Below, piece after piece: positions 7,192 to 9,333 of a DNA stretch of 9,333 bases. Both the position numbers and the translations under genes were made by a program. The notes below the pieces were generated by a model. It did no database searches. It was not told the origin of the DNA and saw only the letters and a list, made by a program, of their open reading frames with translations. Source of the stretch: CAUZFZ01 sp964431285 (GTDB taxonomy: Bacteria; Planctomycetota; Planctomycetia; Planctomycetales; Planctomycetaceae); NCBI GenBank assembly GCA_964431285.1, contig CAYSJO010000226.1, positions 1 to 9,333 on the forward strand, in the 5' to 3' direction. Position 1 is the stretch's first letter. The number at the start of each line of letters is the position of its first letter.

Positions 7192-7309
7192 CAGACCGTT
7201 AGAGGATACACTGTCAGTGATTTGAAAGGGGCCGTCCAGATCGGCCAAGTGATACGATATTCAGCAATGCGGGAACCAGTGTGTTTCGGCTGCGATTCAG
7301 GACACGAAC

Positions 7310-8737
7310 ATGACGTTATCTCTCCGCCAGTCCCGACGTGGTTTTCTGAACTCAAACCTCGGACTCGGGGCCCTCGCATTCAACGCCATGTTGCAGCGTG
7401 ACGCACTCGGCAGCGAATCTGTGTCTGATCGGCCGAAGTTCAACGCAAAGGCAAAGAACGTAATCTGGCTCTTCATGCGCGGTGGCGTTTCGCACATGGA
7501 GAGCTTCGATCCAAAACCGTCGCTGACGAAGTTTGCCGGTCAGTCGATCGGCAGCACGCAATTCAAGTTCGTACAGGATCCGGACAAACTGAAACGCGTG
7601 CGCGTCGTCGTTGTGAACGACGCGAACGGTCAACAGCGCAACACGCTCTATCCGCTGCAGGTCGGGTTTCAGAAACGCGGCCAGAGTGGCATTGAGGTTA
7701 GCGACTGGTTTCCGCATATCGGGAGCTGCATCGATGACATTTCGGTCGTGCGGTCCATGTGGAGCACTGATGACAACCACGGGGCTCAGGTGCAGTTTCA
7801 TTCCGGGCGACACATGCTCGACGGTCGATTTCCGACGATTGGAGCCTGGGTCACCTGGGGTCTGGGAACACTCAACGAAAGTCTGCCGCAGTTCATCTCA
7901 ATGGGACCACGGTATTTCGACGTACGTGACGGACATTACCTGGGCCCCGCATACGACGCCGTGCCCCTGAAAGTTGATCCGAATAATCCGTTGCCGTATG
8001 CGAAGCCGGAACTTGATCTGACCAGCGAGGAGCAGCGACTCGAATTTGACCTGATCGGACGCCTGAATCGCATCACCGCCGGTCAATACCCGGATGACGC
8101 AGTGTTGCAGGCGCGGTTGAAGTCGTACGAGCTGGCGTTCCGGATGCAGACATCGGTGCCGGAGGCGATTCGCTTTGACGATGAGACCCAGCAGACTCAA
8201 AAGCTGTACGGTCTGGATCAAGGCACGACGAAGCCGTTCGGAATGCAGTTGCTGGCGGCACGGCGGCTGGTCGAGCGAGGCGTGCGATTCGTTCAGATCA
8301 TGCACGGCAGCGGAGCAGCCGGCGCATGGGATGCCCATTCCAATCTGAAGACCAATCACACCAACCTGACCGGCCAGGTGGACCGACCGATTGCCGGTCT
8401 CCTCAAGGACCTTAAGGCGCGCGGACTGCTGGACGAGACAATTGTGGTTTTTGCCACCGAATTCGGACGCACACCCGGTTCGCAGAGCGGCAATGGCCGG
8501 GACCATCACCCGTACGGTTTTTCAGTCTGGATGGCAGGCGGCGGACTCAAAGGCGGCATCGCTCACGGGACCACAGACGAAATCGGGTTTCACGCCGATC
8601 AGGACCCGCATTACGTCACGGACATTCATGCGACGCTGCTGCACCAGTTGGGTCTGGATCACCGCGCGATGGAAGTACCTGGCCACAAGCGGCTGGACAT
8701 CGATTTCGGCACGCCGATCCACCAGATCATCGCGTGA
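7310..8737 (+). CDS. DUF1501 family protein, Tat-exported
   Basis: This 475-residue protein belongs to DUF1501 (PF07394), which is related to the alkaline phosphatase/sulfatase fold and is greatly expanded in planctomycetes; its biochemical role is not established. The N-terminus carries a twin-arginine signal, SRRGFL at 8-13, followed by a weakly hydrophobic stretch to about 30, so export of the folded protein is predicted. Family motifs appear in order: VIWLFMRGGVSHMESFDPKP (51-70), GAQVQFHSGRHMLDG, MQLLAARRLVERGVRFVQI, WDAHSN (340-345), ATEFGRTP (382-389), GRDHHPYGFS (from 397, with Asp398, His399 and His400) and a C-terminal GHKRLDIDFGTPIHQII. The Asp and His residues in these motifs are those expected for metal binding in this fold. 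The ATG at 7310 has AGGA 7 nt upstream. DUF1501 genes usually follow a DUF1549/DUF1553 (PSD1-type) gene, but here the left neighbour is the divergent propeller gene. The next gene starts 74 bp downstream on the same strand. Confidence 0.93.
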   Translation: MTLSLRQSRRGFLNSNLGLGALAFNAMLQRDALGSESVSDRPKFNAKAKNVIWLFMRGGVSHMESFDPKPSLTKFAGQSIGSTQFKFVQDPDKLKRVRVVVVNDANGQQRNTLYPLQVGFQKRGQSGIEVSDWFPHIGSCIDDISVVRSMWSTDDNHGAQVQFHSGRHMLDGRFPTIGAWVTWGLGTLNESLPQFISMGPRYFDVRDGHYLGPAYDAVPLKVDPNNPLPYAKPELDLTSEEQRLEFDLIGRLNRITAGQYPDDAVLQARLKSYELAFRMQTSVPEAIRFDDETQQTQKLYGLDQGTTKPFGMQLLAARRLVERGVRFVQIMHGSGAAGAWDAHSNLKTNHTNLTGQVDRPIAGLLKDLKARGLLDETIVVFATEFGRTPGSQSGNGRDHHPYGFSVWMAGGGLKGGIAHGTTDEIGFHADQDPHYVTDIHATLLHQLGLDHRAMEVPGHKRLDIDFGTPIHQIIA

Positions 8738-8811
8738 CGTTCGCCGCAGAATCTGGCCCGGTTATCATCCTCGCCCTGCATTCAATTCATTGACCATCGG
8801 GGCAGCAGAAG

Positions 8812-9333
8812 ATGAAGCGGATTCTCGTGATCGGCGGCGGTTCCATCGGTGAACGACACGTGCGATGTTTTCTGAACACCCAGCGTGCCGATGTCTCACT
8901 GTGCGAGATCAGCGACGCTGTCCGTGAACGTGTTTCCGCCGCCTACCCGCTGGCGTCGGTGCACTCATCGTTTGACGACGCACTCAAGAACGAATTCGAC
9001 GCTGCCGTAATCTGCACTCCGGCGCAGTTGCACATCACAATGGCGCTCGCCCTCGCGGAACACAGAGTCAATCTGTTGATCGAGAAACCTCTCAGCACAT
9101 CACTCGATGACGTCGACAAGCTGGCATCGCTTGTCGAATCGAACGGGCTGGTCGTTGCAGTCGCCTACGTCACTCGGATTCATCCCGCCGTCATCGAGAT
9201 GAAGGACGCGATCGACTCCAACCGGTTTGGTCGGCCAGTCGAGGGCGGACAGACGGACGGCCAGCACATTACGCAGTATAGGCCAGCCAATAGCGGCAAC
9301 AACAACACACGTCACGAAACACGCGGCGGCGCG
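8812..9333 (+). CDS. Gfo/Idh/MocA family oxidoreductase, N-terminal part (cut by right edge)
   Basis: The frame is open from the ATG at 8812 to the window end, giving 174 residues with no stop; full family members are about 330-400. The N-terminus is a Rossmann NAD(P)-binding unit: ILVIGGGSIGERH (4-16) contains the glycine-rich loop, and Glu32 in SLCEIS sits where an acidic residue binds the NAD ribose. AAVICTPAQLH (64-74) and LLIEKPLS (88-95), with the hallmark Glu-Lys-Pro at 91-93, are typical of PF01408. The last residues (YRPANSGNNNTRHETRGGA) resemble the start of the C-terminal domain in planctomycete members. The enzyme is probably cytoplasmic and acts on a sugar or cyclitol, but the substrate-binding half is missing. 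The Shine-Dalgarno site is weak (GGGG ending 9 nt before the ATG). It lies 74 bp after the DUF1501 stop on the same strand with no terminator visible between, so co-transcription is possible. Confidence 0.9.
   Translation, partial: MKRILVIGGGSIGERHVRCFLNTQRADVSLCEISDAVRERVSAAYPLASVHSSFDDALKNEFDAAVICTPAQLHITMALALAEHRVNLLIEKPLSTSLDDVDKLASLVESNGLVVAVAYVTRIHPAVIEMKDAIDSNRFGRPVEGGQTDGQHITQYRPANSGNNNTRHETRGGA

Larger units (their letters stand above)
7091..7309. promoter_or_regulatory. Divergent intergenic control region between the propeller and DUF1501 genes
   Basis: This 219-bp space must hold the promoters of both divergent genes. The propeller gene has GAGGT (plus-strand ACCTC, 7096-7100) 5 nt before its ATG, and the DUF1501 gene has AGGA (7299-7302) 7 nt before its ATG. 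I could not find a convincing sigma-70 -35/-10 pair on either strand: TTGAAA at 7222 and TACGAT at 7253 are 25 bp apart, which is too far. The half nearer the propeller gene is dense in inverted repeats, listed separately. A short one also occurs at about 7230-7245 (GGCCG/CGGCC). Confidence 0.55.

Noticed and set aside
7898..8509. 203-codon minus-strand frame inside the DUF1501 gene
   Set aside because: It is antisense to clearly conserved DUF1501 motifs, and its own translation has no recognisable features.

Overview
The window looks like a piece of a planctomycete chromosome (Planctomycetes, probably a Planctomycetaceae or Pirellula-type lineage). Three things point there: a Tat-exported DUF1501 protein, a very large exported PQQ-type beta-propeller protein with helical-repeat regions, and a Gfo/Idh/MocA oxidoreductase, all at moderately high GC. 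This placement rests on known gene content, not on a marker gene.

Layout, left to right. Positions 1-60 (minus) hold the first 20 codons of a gene running off the left edge, possibly a transposase. The sequence up to about 141 may be the end of the insertion sequence carrying it. An intact aldo/keto reductase follows (183-1151, plus). Convergent with it is an alpha/beta hydrolase of the monoacylglycerol lipase type (1179-2048, minus), whose nucleophile elbow reads GHRFGG, so the catalytic serine is an arginine. Between that gene and the next lies a palindromic repeat (2192-2326) with long terminal inverted repeats and two inner GC-rich hairpins, resembling a MITE or REP/BIME element. Half of the window (2357-7090, minus) is one gene for a 1577-residue exported protein with helical and beta-propeller regions. 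A 219-bp divergent intergenic region with three successive perfect inverted repeats separates it from a DUF1501 gene (7310-8737, plus). A Gfo/Idh/MocA dehydrogenase gene starts at 8812 and is cut by the right edge.

Functionally, the propeller protein and the DUF1501 protein are both predicted to leave the cytoplasm, by Sec and Tat respectively. They share a divergent control region and may be co-regulated. The aldo/keto reductase and the Gfo/Idh/MocA protein are predicted cytoplasmic NAD(P)-dependent oxidoreductases, plausibly acting on sugars or related carbonyl compounds; the substrates cannot be read from sequence. I see no CRISPR array, tRNA, rRNA, phage module or recognisable defence system. 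The points most worth a second look are the serine-to-arginine change in the hydrolase, the palindromic element, and the inverted-repeat cluster in the divergent promoter region.
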